A DNA stretch of 64,000 nucleotides from Pseudoalteromonas piscicida (lineage in GTDB: Bacteria > Pseudomonadota > Gammaproteobacteria > Enterobacterales > Alteromonadaceae), in contig NZ_CP021646.1 of the NCBI RefSeq assembly GCF_002208135.1, positions 3,226,001-3,290,000 of the forward strand. Reading direction: 5' to 3'. Position numbers and translations under genes: made by a program. Below, piece by piece: positions 53,059 through 63,637 of this stretch. Each line of letters begins with the position of its first letter. The first letter of the stretch is position 1. The notes beneath the pieces are model-generated. The model was not told where the DNA came from, searched no databases, and saw only the letters and a program-made list of their open reading frames with translations.

Positions 53059-54672
53059 TTATATGTGAAAAAGCTGCATAGCATGGGTAAGTGATAATTT
53101 ATCTTCGATAGCGGCTTGAACTACCATCGGCATTTTTTCTTCGTCAAAGTCGACCTTTTGAATTTCACATAAGCTACGTAAAAACCCCTGATAGGTGACT
53201 TCCAAAAGTGCATGATCTAACTCTGCAATCGCCGCATCGTCTAACATTGCACCTCTTGTGTGTGCGTGTTTCATACGTTGTCGCGTGAGTTCAATATCGA
53301 AAAAGTGTCCACGATTGTAGCGGTATTCATATCCTTTGATTAATTGAATAAACTCATCTTTTAATACGTGAATCCTTGCAATCGCTGCATTTTCTACCAT
53401 CGCGATAGCTTTTTGATTGACTTCGTCTTGACTCATTCCATGCAGGCTTGGGCAATAACCATAACGACGAGACATAGAGGACGGTAAAATAAAACCAAAC
53501 CAATGCATTAGTAATGCTTCAAAATGCGTTTTATGTACTTCATAACTACCATGGTAGTTACCTGTAATGTGCAACATAAAACTCTCATACCAAGAAAGAA
53601 GGTACGCATTGAATGCCTTTGTTTTACCAGCAAACATTTCTGCATCTTCGGCGATATCCGCCTCAATAAGTTCGCCAATCATGCGGTTAGCATCGGTTAG
53701 GTAAGCAGAACCTGGTGATAACAAGGGATCTAAAAAGGCTGATGACATTCCAGTTAAGAACCAGCGTTCTGTAGAAAAGGATTGCTTTGCCTTTCTAGAT
53801 AGTCGCTTCATCGAGGTGTAATCTAATAATTCAGCGTGCTGTCCTAGAATTTCATTGAGTGCTTGATGAGAGCGTAAAAACTGCTCAAATTCTTCAGCTG
53901 AACGAATATTTAAATTCACTTCATTATTTTTAGCAGTAATCCCAATGCTAAAGGTATCTTGATTCAATGGAATTAACCAAATCCAATATCCTTTGTACAT
54001 AAAGTGATTGGTAGCCAGTGCTCTACTCGTAAAGTTCGAGCGAGCACGCCACTCATCACTTCCAAGGTGATCAATCAGCTCAATATGCTTAAACCTTCCC
54101 CAGTATGAACTCACAGGATGGCGATCATTTTGTGATTCAATTAATCCAAGCTGTTTACCCAACGGTGAATTAAAGCCCGATGCATCAACTAAATAACGAC
54201 AAGTATAAGTGCTACCACTGGTAACTACAGTGTGTCCTTGCTGCGCATCAAGACTAATTTCATTAACTGTAGTGCCCATTACAACATCGACACCTAGTTC
54301 ACGATTAAACTGCACCATATCGTTATCAAACTTTTCACGGTCAATTTGATGCGCAGGGATGCCATGATACCAACTACGCCCAAGCTCACTCAGTTCTTCA
54401 ACACTTAAATCGCGGTTATCACTATCAAAGTAAAAACGCAGTCCATGTTTGTATAGGTGGTTTGTTTCAAGGTAAAAACCAAGCTTTAAATCGTTTGCCA
54501 TGTAGTCCCAAAAAGACTCCAGTGTCGACTCTCCAACCCAACTATTAAACGCCTGCTTTCTCTCTATAACCGTAATTTTCATATCTGGGTGAGCCAATTT
54601 TAGTTGTCTTGCCAAGCAAGCCCCCGCCATTGAACCACCAATAATCAATACATCTGCGTATTGGCTTACCAT
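53059..54672 (-). CDS. Flavin-dependent halogenase-like monooxygenase
   Basis: A 537-residue FAD enzyme with the dinucleotide motif IIGGSMAGACLARQL (10-24), WVGEST (45-50), a lysine in YKHGLRF (Lys75) at the position of the halogenase catalytic Lys, a GWxWxIP-type motif as GYWIWLIPL (228-236), and FLDPLLSPG (313-321) as in phenol/pyrrole halogenases. Together these point to a flavin-dependent halogenase or close relative. In an isonitrile operon it may halogenate the aromatic ring of precursor or product. It carries a C-terminal helical extension of ~150 residues. Halogenation rather than hydroxylation is inferred. Confidence 0.82.
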   Translation of the reverse strand: MVSQYADVLIIGGSMAGACLARQLKLAHPDMKITVIERKQAFNSWVGESTLESFWDYMANDLKLGFYLETNHLYKHGLRFYFDSDNRDLSVEELSELGRSWYHGIPAHQIDREKFDNDMVQFNRELGVDVVMGTTVNEISLDAQQGHTVVTSGSTYTCRYLVDASGFNSPLGKQLGLIESQNDRHPVSSYWGRFKHIELIDHLGSDEWRARSNFTSRALATNHFMYKGYWIWLIPLNQDTFSIGITAKNNEVNLNIRSAEEFEQFLRSHQALNEILGQHAELLDYTSMKRLSRKAKQSFSTERWFLTGMSSAFLDPLLSPGSAYLTDANRMIGELIEADIAEDAEMFAGKTKAFNAYLLSWYESFMLHITGNYHGSYEVHKTHFEALLMHWFGFILPSSMSRRYGYCPSLHGMSQDEVNQKAIAMVENAAIARIHVLKDEFIQLIKGYEYRYNRGHFFDIELTRQRMKHAHTRGAMLDDAAIAELDHALLEVTYQGFLRSLCEIQKVDFDEEKMPMVVQAAIEDKLSLTHAMQLFHI

Positions 54673-54681
54673 AATTTCTCC

Positions 54682-55860
54682 TTAAAGGTAGTAAGTCAGC
54701 CTAAGTTCTATAAAATCATCATCTTTAAACCCATAGGTCGCATCACGCTGGGTTTGCTCTAAAAACAAGTTTGCTTCAAGCGCTAGACTCAAGTGACTGG
54801 AGAGCCTAGTTGAAAATTCGGTTTTAATGGTGTGAGCCCCAGTGTCGTTATCAATTAAGACCCCAGTAATCATGCTCGTATCATCAACATCATTCCACGC
54901 GAGTCGCATGCCAATAAATGTCGCATCTTGATAGAGACGATTTAGATTCACCTGTTCTTCGGTATCTCTATGTAACTCCATGAGTAAACTGAGATCTTTG
55001 TTGGAATTGGCGATACCGTAAAAGTAGTATTCGGCACCGACGACATAAGCCCAGCTTTTCCCTCCCATTTGGTGATGGCGATGTAGCGCTTCAACCTTCC
55101 CAAGCAGATACTCAGACGTCCACTGTAAGTCCAATGCTGTTTGTTGAAGGCGCCGATAAATAGCATCGAACTCTTGATTATCATTAGGGCGTATAACGGG
55201 CTCCCTGTCGATGCCGTCGAAGTAGTAGGTTCCAACATCCCAATCACCTAGCACACCGCGATAACCTAATAAGTAGCTACCTCTATAATTAGCATCTCGG
55301 CCTACAAATTGCTCATCGGTTACAGCTAGTGGCAACGACAAGCGGTCATCAGGAAGGCCGAAATCACGCTCACGAAAATAAGGTAAAGACATGGCAAACC
55401 AGTGACCATTATCAGTAAAATGCTGATAATGGAGTAGTAACTCTCCAAGCTTAGCCTCGTTATCTAAATTTCGTGTCGGCTGCTTTTGATTGACGATATC
55501 AACCAAATGACGAGACTCTGCAACTCCCCAAAAAACAGTATTTACACCAACATTCAACTGTCCTTGTGAGAAAGAGCTAGTGATATATGCTTCTTGAATG
55601 TCGAATACCCTTATCCCCTCATTTTTCGCTGCACTTAATACAGGTTTAAACCCTCCGCTTAAGCCTGTCTTTAGGTTTTCAAAATCCAACTCCCACATCA
55701 ATTTAGCATCGAATTCTCGGTCAAGTTGTGAGGCTCTCATTGGAGAGCCATTATACTGCCGAGTGCTAAGGTCAATGCTGGTGCTACTTTGCCACTCCAT
55801 CTCTGCTTTCGCATAAGGAATGCAAGATAGCACAACAGCAAGCATCGCCTTGAATCGCAT
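54682..55860 (-). CDS. Outer-membrane beta-barrel protein (DUF1302-like)
   Basis: A 392-residue exported protein with a signal peptide (MRFKAMLAVVLSCIPYAKA) and alternating amphipathic strands ending in FIELRLTYYL, a typical barrel terminus. GQLNVGVNTVFWGVAESRHLVDIVNQ resembles the DUF1302 porin-like family that often accompanies RND/MMPL exporters and LolA-like proteins. It lies between the LolA-like and halogenase-like genes with gaps of 8 and 9 bases, so it is firmly in the operon and may be the outer-membrane exit. Confidence 0.8.
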   Translation of the reverse strand: MRFKAMLAVVLSCIPYAKAEMEWQSSTSIDLSTRQYNGSPMRASQLDREFDAKLMWELDFENLKTGLSGGFKPVLSAAKNEGIRVFDIQEAYITSSFSQGQLNVGVNTVFWGVAESRHLVDIVNQKQPTRNLDNEAKLGELLLHYQHFTDNGHWFAMSLPYFRERDFGLPDDRLSLPLAVTDEQFVGRDANYRGSYLLGYRGVLGDWDVGTYYFDGIDREPVIRPNDNQEFDAIYRRLQQTALDLQWTSEYLLGKVEALHRHHQMGGKSWAYVVGAEYYFYGIANSNKDLSLLMELHRDTEEQVNLNRLYQDATFIGMRLAWNDVDDTSMITGVLIDNDTGAHTIKTEFSTRLSSHLSLALEANLFLEQTQRDATYGFKDDDFIELRLTYYL

Positions 55861-55868
55861 ACCTCCCC

Positions 55869-56660
55869 CTATTTCAACGACGACTTAATAAAGTCGCGAG
55901 CACTCAAGGCAATATCAAATTGGTAGTCTGAAAACTCTAATATCGTCTTTTTGCCCGACTGATGATTTTCCATTGTCATGGTAAGCGGGCGCCAGTACGC
56001 CTGTTGATATAATTTGTAGTTATCTAGGCTCAATGTTTTTAAATGACTGCCTTTTCTATCGTAGAAGTCTATTTTTCTAACTTGATAATCCTTGGTATCT
56101 ATTAATGCACGTTGTTTGGTATATCCCGAGTTTTCATATTTTGGAAACCGATCTATCACCGCACATGTCAGCTCGCCACACGCCTCTTCCGATACATATT
56201 CATAGCTATACTTATTGAGTTCTTGAGCTGTAAAATCTTCAAACGCAAACTCGCTGCCAACAAATGGTCCCGATTTGTTGGCAGAAGAGATCCGTTTAAC
56301 ACGCTTAAGCGCTGGGAGATATAACCACTGATCATCAGCATCTATAATTTGCGCATGTGAAAGCAGCTTGGTTTCTTTTACATCTGCAGGAGAGTTAAAA
56401 ATAATAAGGCTTTTGTCACCTTTGTCTTCATCTGCCACTTCCATGGTTTTCATGGTCAATAAGCGTTCGGTTTCTTGGCCTTTCTTGTCTATCAAACGCA
56501 TTTTTAAATCAACCGAACTGACTTCAAAACCTCGATCTGAACGATCTGCTTTAGCTGCAATGTTGTAGCCTAGATTGTCTTGCGTTGCGTTGCTGGCAAA
56601 AGGTATAACCAGCAATCCGATTGCTAAATGCGATAAAAACTTAGACGTTGTAGATTTCAT
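55869..56660 (-). CDS. Outer-membrane lipoprotein-sorting (LolA-like) protein
   Basis: About 263 residues from the ATG at 56660, chosen because GAAGGAGCG precedes it and a signal peptide follows (KFLSHLAIGLLVIPFASNA). The frame stays open upstream to 56774, but only within the RND gene. The mature part has the LolA-like fold pattern: MRLIDKKGQETERLLTMK, FNSPADVKETKLLSH, QWLYLPALKRVKRIS, GSEFAFEDFTAQELN and KIDFYDRKGSHLKTL. Such proteins commonly work with MMPL exporters, passing hydrophobic cargo across the periplasm. It overlaps the RND gene by 20 bases. Confidence 0.88.
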   Translation of the reverse strand: MKSTTSKFLSHLAIGLLVIPFASNATQDNLGYNIAAKADRSDRGFEVSSVDLKMRLIDKKGQETERLLTMKTMEVADEDKGDKSLIIFNSPADVKETKLLSHAQIIDADDQWLYLPALKRVKRISSANKSGPFVGSEFAFEDFTAQELNKYSYEYVSEEACGELTCAVIDRFPKYENSGYTKQRALIDTKDYQVRKIDFYDRKGSHLKTLSLDNYKLYQQAYWRPLTMTMENHQSGKKTILEFSDYQFDIALSARDFIKSSLK

Positions 56661-59007
56661 TTTTCGCTCCTTCTTGAATAGACGCTTTGCTCGCTTGCTT
56701 TGATCTTTTAGCCAGTAACATAAGCAGCGCGGGTAAGAATAAAAAGTCCACGATGAGTGCCATGACAATGGCAAGTGCAGTTAGCAGCCCCATCTGCGCA
56801 TTGATCATAAAGGTTGAATAGGCCAACACTGCGAAGCCGCCAGCCAGAATAAATGTGGTCAGTAAAATAGCTTCACCGACGGTTTCAAAGGCATACTTCA
56901 CCGCACCTGCTGGGTCCAATCCCTGCTCTCGTCTCGCCCGTAAATACTTGGATAGGAAATGCACGGTATTATCAACAATGATCCCTAAAGAAGTTGAAGT
57001 CACCGTAGCCGCCGCCACACCAACTTGACCGACCAATATAGCCCAAATACCAAAAGTGAATAGCATCGGAATTGTGTTGGGTAGAATACTTGCGATCCCA
57101 TATTTAATACTTCTCAGCGTCATCACCATAATCAAGGTGATCACGATAACGGCAATTAAATTACCGCTGAGCATGCTTTCTGCGTTACGCTGGAAAATAT
57201 GTGAGAACATTACGGTCGCACCGGTTGCTTTAGCATGCATAGCATCTGGTGTATGGTCGACTAGCCAAGCCTCAGTGCGAGCGATAAAAGATTGGATCTG
57301 GCCAGTTGAGAGGTTATCTAGAGTCAAGCTTACTCGAGTTGCCGATTTATCCATACTGATCCTGTCCGTCAGGTCTAACCCAAATGGCAAGGACATTTCA
57401 TAAAGCAGGAGATACTGCGCTGCTAACTCTCTATCAGCAGGTAAACGATACATACTGGTGTCATCTTGATGCATATTTTTGTTGAGACGCTTAACAATAT
57501 CCGTGTAACTATAGACATGAACCACCTCTGGTTGCATTCTCAGCCACTGTGTAAATTGATTCAGATTGGTAAGATATTCAGGTTCACTGATCCCACCTAC
57601 TTTGCCACTTTCAACATCAAACTCAACCACATAAATACCAGTAAGGTTTTCCATGGTAAAATCAGTATCACGGCGAAACTCCACTCGATGATCAAAGTAC
57701 TTCACAAACTCATCATTGAGATCAATATTAGGGACCACGTAGGCACTAGCCGCAATCGCAACAACAGTAAATAGCAAAATAGCTCGATATTTCTGCGCGA
57801 CAACACCTCCAAAACGACCCAGGTAATGAGATAACATGCTTGTACGAGTTGCATAGCTCTTTTTGTCTGGCAAAATGGCGATGAGGCTGGGTAGTAAAAT
57901 TAGAGATAATACCCAAGCAGCAGCAATACCAAATGCTGTAATGTTGCCCAAATCGGCAAATGGAGGGGCATCCGACATGTTAAGAGTTAAAAAGCCTACA
58001 ATTGTAGTCAAGCTAGTTATAGATACGGGAACGAAGTTAATTCGTAAACTTTCCACTATCGCGTGATTTTTTTCGTGTCCTGCTTTTCTTGCTGCATAGT
58101 AAGACAACAAAACGTGTATGCTGTCAGCTATCGCTAGCGTTAGAATAATAGTTGGTGCGGTTATCGAAATAGGAGTTAATTGAATACCAGCGTAGCCACT
58201 GATCCCCATAGCAACAACACTTGAGAAAATCACCACAGATACAGCTGCAATAGTTCCTGGAAAACTGCGTAATCCACAGTACATTACAATGATCAAAACC
58301 AAATACATGATAGGCGTAAGGGTTTCGGCATCTTGCTGCCCTGACTCACTAAACGCATTGTTTAGCATCGAAATTCCAGAAAGCGCAAACACTAAATCAG
58401 GATTCTCTTGCTGTGCTTTTGCAACTATTTCGCGAACATGCTTTACCGCTGTCGGTACCTCAGTCAGTGATTCACCTGGGTACTGAACGGTAATATTGAT
58501 ACCTGTCGTCTTACCGTTATTTGCGATCAAGCGCTGTTTTAATAAGGGTTCTTGTTGTGCAATTTCCGCTTTTTGTAAAATGTCTTCTTCACTTAATGAC
58601 TGGATGTTTTTCATCAAGTCCGCAACTATCAGCTCATCTCCCTCCGCGTAACTATGCTGAAAGTTAGTCACAGAGTCGACTCGACTAGCATAGGGTGTTT
58701 GCCACGCAGCCTCTGTCAGCTGCTCAACCACCATTGCGTGTTGTTTGGATAAACCGTTACCCTCTTTTTGATGCACAACAATAAGAATATTATCGTTCTT
58801 GGTGTACTTGTCCTGAAAAGCTTCAAAAGCCAGTAGTTCGGGGTTTGAAGCGCTAAAAAATGCCCGATAATCATTAGAAAATGTTAAGCCTTTTGCCCCA
58901 ATACCAATTGCAATACAAGACATGATACTGAATAGTAAACACAAGTATTTATATCTAGTGACAAACTCACCGAGTCGCTTAGCAACTCCTTCTAGCGATG
59001 ATCCCAT
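56641..59007 (-). CDS. RND/MMPL-family exporter
   Basis: A 788-residue inner-membrane transporter with twelve predicted helices in two groups of six, each preceded by a large periplasmic loop (after about 45 and about 415). Landmarks: ITAPTIILTLAIADSIHVLLSYY with an acidic residue in helix 4 and its counterpart LGIIVDNTVHFLSKYLRARRE in the second half. The type resembles HpnN/MMPL lipid exporters rather than AcrB. The first gene of the operon, with AAGGAGAG before the ATG and an operator-like site at 59024-59041. Probably exports the isonitrile product or a lipid. Confidence 0.9.
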   Translation of the reverse strand: MGSSLEGVAKRLGEFVTRYKYLCLLFSIMSCIAIGIGAKGLTFSNDYRAFFSASNPELLAFEAFQDKYTKNDNILIVVHQKEGNGLSKQHAMVVEQLTEAAWQTPYASRVDSVTNFQHSYAEGDELIVADLMKNIQSLSEEDILQKAEIAQQEPLLKQRLIANNGKTTGINITVQYPGESLTEVPTAVKHVREIVAKAQQENPDLVFALSGISMLNNAFSESGQQDAETLTPIMYLVLIIVMYCGLRSFPGTIAAVSVVIFSSVVAMGISGYAGIQLTPISITAPTIILTLAIADSIHVLLSYYAARKAGHEKNHAIVESLRINFVPVSITSLTTIVGFLTLNMSDAPPFADLGNITAFGIAAAWVLSLILLPSLIAILPDKKSYATRTSMLSHYLGRFGGVVAQKYRAILLFTVVAIAASAYVVPNIDLNDEFVKYFDHRVEFRRDTDFTMENLTGIYVVEFDVESGKVGGISEPEYLTNLNQFTQWLRMQPEVVHVYSYTDIVKRLNKNMHQDDTSMYRLPADRELAAQYLLLYEMSLPFGLDLTDRISMDKSATRVSLTLDNLSTGQIQSFIARTEAWLVDHTPDAMHAKATGATVMFSHIFQRNAESMLSGNLIAVIVITLIMVMTLRSIKYGIASILPNTIPMLFTFGIWAILVGQVGVAAATVTSTSLGIIVDNTVHFLSKYLRARREQGLDPAGAVKYAFETVGEAILLTTFILAGGFAVLAYSTFMINAQMGLLTALAIVMALIVDFLFLPALLMLLAKRSKQASKASIQEGAKNEIYNV

Positions 59008-59023
59008 TGTCTCTCCTTAAATA

Positions 59024-59041
59024 ACAGAACAACCATTCTGA
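59024..59041. promoter_or_regulatory. TetR-type operator upstream of the isonitrile operon
   Basis: ACAGAACAACCATTCTGA has inverted ends (CAGAA/TTCTG) and matches the site before tetR (59763-59780) at 15 of 18 positions. It lies 17 bases upstream of the RND gene start, within reach of the promoter. Confidence 0.75.
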
Positions 59042-59163
59042 TATAAAATAAAAAAATAGCTAAAAGCTTTTCTTCACGATCACTTCTAGCAATTAAGCAA
59101 ACGCTTTGGGTAATCTTTACTGATCACTCAATTCAAATCTTTATCACGACGTATTATCTTTCG

Positions 59164-59748
59164 TTACTTCTGCGCCATCATGTCAAAAATCGTAGTTAAG
59201 TAATGTCTCAGAGTTTCACGATGGAAATCTCCTTTTGCCATCACGGCTACACCTTGAAGCACACCAAGTAAACAAAAGCTCAAACTGTTTGCATCAATCT
59301 CTTTGCGAATCTCACCTTGCGCTTGCGCTTTTTCAATGAAATCTCGAAACTGCGCACTCAACGCACTGTAGACCTGTTGCACCGCTGAATTCATATCAGG
59401 GTCGGACTCACCCACTTCTGTGGCCGTATTACAAATCAAGCAGCCATTAGCACCATGCGCTGCAATGTTTTGACTATACAAGTTAAAAAATGCAGTTAAG
59501 TCTGCCAAACAGCCATCGCTTGCACTTAAACGCTTAAGCCCAGGTCCAATTTTACGCAGAGAATACTCCTGCAAACAGCGTTGAAACAATTCCTTTTTAT
59601 TACCAAATTCTTGGTAAAACCCGTACCGACTAACACCAGTACAAGTGACTAACTGTTCCATGGAAGTATTCCTATACCCTTGCTTCCAAAACAGGATTGT
59701 CGCTTGTTCCAATGCTTTATCGACATTAAACTCTCGCGTTCTTCCCAT
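59164..59748 (-). CDS. TetR/AcrR-family regulator
   Basis: A 194-residue repressor from the ATG at 59748 (GAGGAG upstream; nine more residues are open to 59775). The N-terminal HTH is TREFNVDKALEQATILFWKQ followed by SMEQLVTCTGVSRYGFYQEF, the C-terminal ligand domain begins near residue 80 and carries two Cys in NGCLICNTATE, as in NemR/AcuR-type members. It is upstream of the RND gene on the same strand with its own promoter, and near-identical operator-like sites lie before both genes, so autorepression and operon control are likely. The effector is unknown. Confidence 0.93.
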   Translation of the reverse strand: MGRTREFNVDKALEQATILFWKQGYRNTSMEQLVTCTGVSRYGFYQEFGNKKELFQRCLQEYSLRKIGPGLKRLSASDGCLADLTAFFNLYSQNIAAHGANGCLICNTATEVGESDPDMNSAVQQVYSALSAQFRDFIEKAQAQGEIRKEIDANSLSFCLLGVLQGVAVMAKGDFHRETLRHYLTTIFDMMAQK

Positions 59749-59762
59749 AGGCTCCTCAAAAA

Positions 59763-59780
59763 ACAGAATATACATTCTGA
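59763..59780. promoter_or_regulatory. TetR-type operator overlapping the tetR -10 region
   Basis: ACAGAATATACATTCTGA, with arms CAGAA/TTCTG, covers the -10 hexamer of the tetR promoter. It shares 15 of 18 bases with the site before the RND gene. Confidence 0.75.
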
Positions 59781-59794
59781 AATAAAAAAGTCAA
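59767..59794 (-). promoter_or_regulatory. Sigma70-type promoter of tetR
   Basis: On the minus strand TTGACT (59794-59789) and TATATT (59772-59767) are separated by 16 bases, close to consensus. The -10 lies inside the operator, consistent with repression by the TetR protein. Confidence 0.7.
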
Positions 59795-60102
59795 CAAAAT
59801 CACAACAAAATAATAAAACCGTAACAATTGGATTGTTACGATTTTAGTTCAGCTTAGGTGCTTATAAAAGCATCCAACCTAAGTACGAAATAAGTAGTGA
59901 ATTACGATTAGAACTTTTCACAACTCCAAGGAACAGTAACACGTATTTGAGGTAGGCAAAATATTTTGAGGTATAAAACTAAAAATTCCCACAATATAGT
60001 ACCAGTAGTAGCACTCATCTAACTTACTAATATTCAGCTAAAAGAAGATGAGAATGCCCAATCTCGGCGCTCTCATCAAGGTCACCATAACTGTTGTTCA
60101 AC
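59795..60102. other. Gene-free stretch with two hairpins
   Basis: CGTAACAAT (59820-59828) pairs exactly with ATTGTTACG (59832-59840), flanked by A-rich and T-rich sequence, a possible weak bidirectional terminator. A second stem, CTTAGGT (59853-59859) with ACCTAAG (59877-59883) and inner GCTT/AAGC, follows. No gene was seen to 60102. Confidence 0.45.
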
Positions 60103-60585
60103 TCAACTAGCTTTCTTCATCAAGTCATCTTCAAACCAGTCAGTTAAAAGACGCTTTTCATAATAAAAGGATTCGTCCATGCCTCTTTTTATTCTATCCA
60201 TGAACGACATATCTTTTAACGTCACGCCATTTTCCTCTGCGATGGTTTTACCAGACTTATCTGTTAACTTATAGCTAATTTCAAAACGGGGGAAATGGAT
60301 TGGTTTAATCACCCGAATATCAGTGGTACCGTAATGAACATCACCAGCAAGGTCTATCTCATCAAAGGTAATTGCGAGCTTGTAGCCCTCGGGTAATTTA
60401 GTCGCTAATTCTTCTAGGTGTTTCTGCAGTTGCTTTTCAACCCGTTTATGAAATGAACCTCGCGTTTCATTACCTGGTTTAACATCGCGATACTCTTTAA
60501 AGTCCTTCCAAGTCACAGCGACCTCACCGGCATTGACAAACAAGGGAGTCATAAATAAAGCAAGTATTGCAATTTGTGTTTTCAT
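60103..60585 (-). CDS. DUF3016 family periplasmic protein
   Basis: About 160 residues from the ATG at 60585, chosen for GAAGGAGATC upstream and a clean signal peptide (MKTQIAILALFMTPLFVNAG). The mature part has the DUF3016 pattern: VTWKDFKEYRDVKPGNETRG, LPEGYKLAITFDEIDLAGDV and RFEISYKLTDKSGKTI. The family is common in Shewanella, Pseudoalteromonas and relatives and has no known function. It stands alone. Confidence 0.8.
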   Translation of the reverse strand: MKTQIAILALFMTPLFVNAGEVAVTWKDFKEYRDVKPGNETRGSFHKRVEKQLQKHLEELATKLPEGYKLAITFDEIDLAGDVHYGTTDIRVIKPIHFPRFEISYKLTDKSGKTIAEENGVTLKDMSFMDRIKRGMDESFYYEKRLLTDWFEDDLMKKAS

Positions 60586-61059
60586 CTTTGGATCTCCTTC
60601 AAACTCTACCATCACCTTACTCCTTCATTGTGCGAAGTAAAGCAAGATCACACCCTTTTACGCAGTGTGACATTTGACTACATTTACATAACCAACCTGA
60701 AACTGTACTCAGAAGTCAGTTAGCTAACTGAATGAAAAAACTAAGTTCACCGATACTATTTATTCCACCCTAGAAAAGTGCTTTCTCAAAAGCAATATAG
60801 GTTTTCGGGGCTATTAAAAACAAAGTTAAAGCACTCTTAAGGATTCACAATTGCTAGCGTTCAAGTTAGCTTATAATTAGTAAGACCGAAATTAGGGTAA
60901 ATCGTTCTCAAACGAATGTAATCAAAGCAGGATCTTTACGACTACAAGCAATCGAGTAGTTTCATCTCTATGCTCTTTTATCCCCCCATCAAACCACTGC
61001 TACTTACCCTGCATGATAAATCCGACCAATAGAAAAACGTAAACATTTCACATTGATTG
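60586..61059. other. Gene-free AT-rich stretch
   Basis: After the ribosome-binding site and start region of the DUF3016 gene, no frame of useful length, RNA gene, terminator or element end was recognised. Confidence 0.4.
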
Positions 61060-61305
61060 TCAGCTACTCTTTTCAATCGTTATCTTATGATTCTCTTTAT
61101 ATAGATTAGTAAGTTCTTTGTAGTTCAAGTTTAATTTATAAAACCCTGAAAAGTAACAATATCTACCATCAATATATTTATAGTAAACCTCAACTTTTCT
61201 AATCCAGTCAATAGACTCAAAAGCATAAATAATATCAATCTTTACAAACTCAATTTCACTCATATCTATAGTATTTTCATCTAAAGACAAATGGTCATGA
61301 GACAA
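61060..61305 (-). CDS. Doubtful small ORF, AT-rich
   Basis: An 81-codon frame opening with TTG; the first ATG is at 61263 (67 residues). The translation (SEIEFVKIDIIYAFESIDWI; VEVYYKYIDGRYCYFSGFYK) reads like a small soluble protein and is more AT-rich than its neighbours. It has no clear ribosome-binding site. It begins three bases after the stop of the next frame, so the two may be remnants of a single acquired gene. No family recognised. Confidence 0.35.
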   Translation of the reverse strand: MSHDHLSLDENTIDMSEIEFVKIDIIYAFESIDWIRKVEVYYKYIDGRYCYFSGFYKLNLNYKELTNLYKENHKITIEKSS

Positions 61306-61307
61306 GC

Positions 61308-61505
61308 TTACTGTTTTGTATGACTTAAAGGATCGAGTGAGTGAATAAATAAAATATGGGAAGAATAGGGGGTCAAAAAGTAAAGTATCTCTATCTTGCT
61401 ATGGTCAATAGACTCCGGATTAAAGTGCAGAAATATGCCATACAACGTGAAATACAACGAACTAGCAACCTCAAGGTTCAGCAAGTTTTTTCTCATTTTA
61501 AGCAT
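61308..61505 (-). CDS. Doubtful small ORF, AT-rich, with a good ribosome-binding site
   Basis: A 65-codon frame with AGAGGAAAT before its ATG. The translation has a basic N-terminus and hydrophobic stretches (SSLYFTLYGIFLHF; SSHILFIHSL) but no family resemblance. Base composition differs from flanking genes. It may be a small membrane peptide or a decayed fragment. Confidence 0.3.
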   Translation of the reverse strand: MLKMRKNLLNLEVASSLYFTLYGIFLHFNPESIDHSKIEILYFLTPYSSHILFIHSLDPLSHTKQ

Positions 61506-61875
61506 ATATTTCCTCTTGTATAAAAGAAGGAGCCCCCTTGTTCACCTACATATTATTAAGGTCCATCACGATTTTTGCAGTAAGCAATAATCTCAATTTA
61601 CTTGTGATGTTATGGGAAGCGCTTTGCACTAACCACGGATAGCATTGTGACACGAAGCAACTAGATTGGGCCGGGTTTAATGCTATTCATATCGAAAATA
61701 CGACCACATGTTCCGTCGAGGGCGTGTCTACCTCCTCTAACATGAGGCACTAAAAGAAAGTAATGTAAAACTTTGCAGCGCACTTTTTTCACTCTAAAAA
61801 CAACACATGGGCGTTAAATCAATACCCCACTTTATACCCCTAAAATGATGGAGCTTTAGCAAATTTCAGACATAA
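61506..61875. other. Gene-free stretch downstream of groEL
   Basis: No credible gene, RNA or mobile-element end was recognised between the small ORFs and the groEL terminator. Confidence 0.4.
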
Positions 61876-61907
61876 AAAAACCCTAACATCAATGTGTTAG
61901 GGTTTTT
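61876..61907 (-). terminator. Rho-independent terminator of groES-groEL
   Basis: Exact 13-bp stem AAAAACCCTAACA (61876-61888) with TGTTAGGGTTTTT (61895-61907), 6-base loop; on the minus strand it runs into a T tract (61880-61874 complement). It lies 33 bases past the groEL stop. Confidence 0.92.
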
Positions 61908-61940
61908 CTAAAGCGTTTAGTGCTTAGGAAGTGATGTTTA

Positions 61941-63623
<1,683 letters not shown>

Positions 63624-63637
63624 CTAAAAAGTATTAA

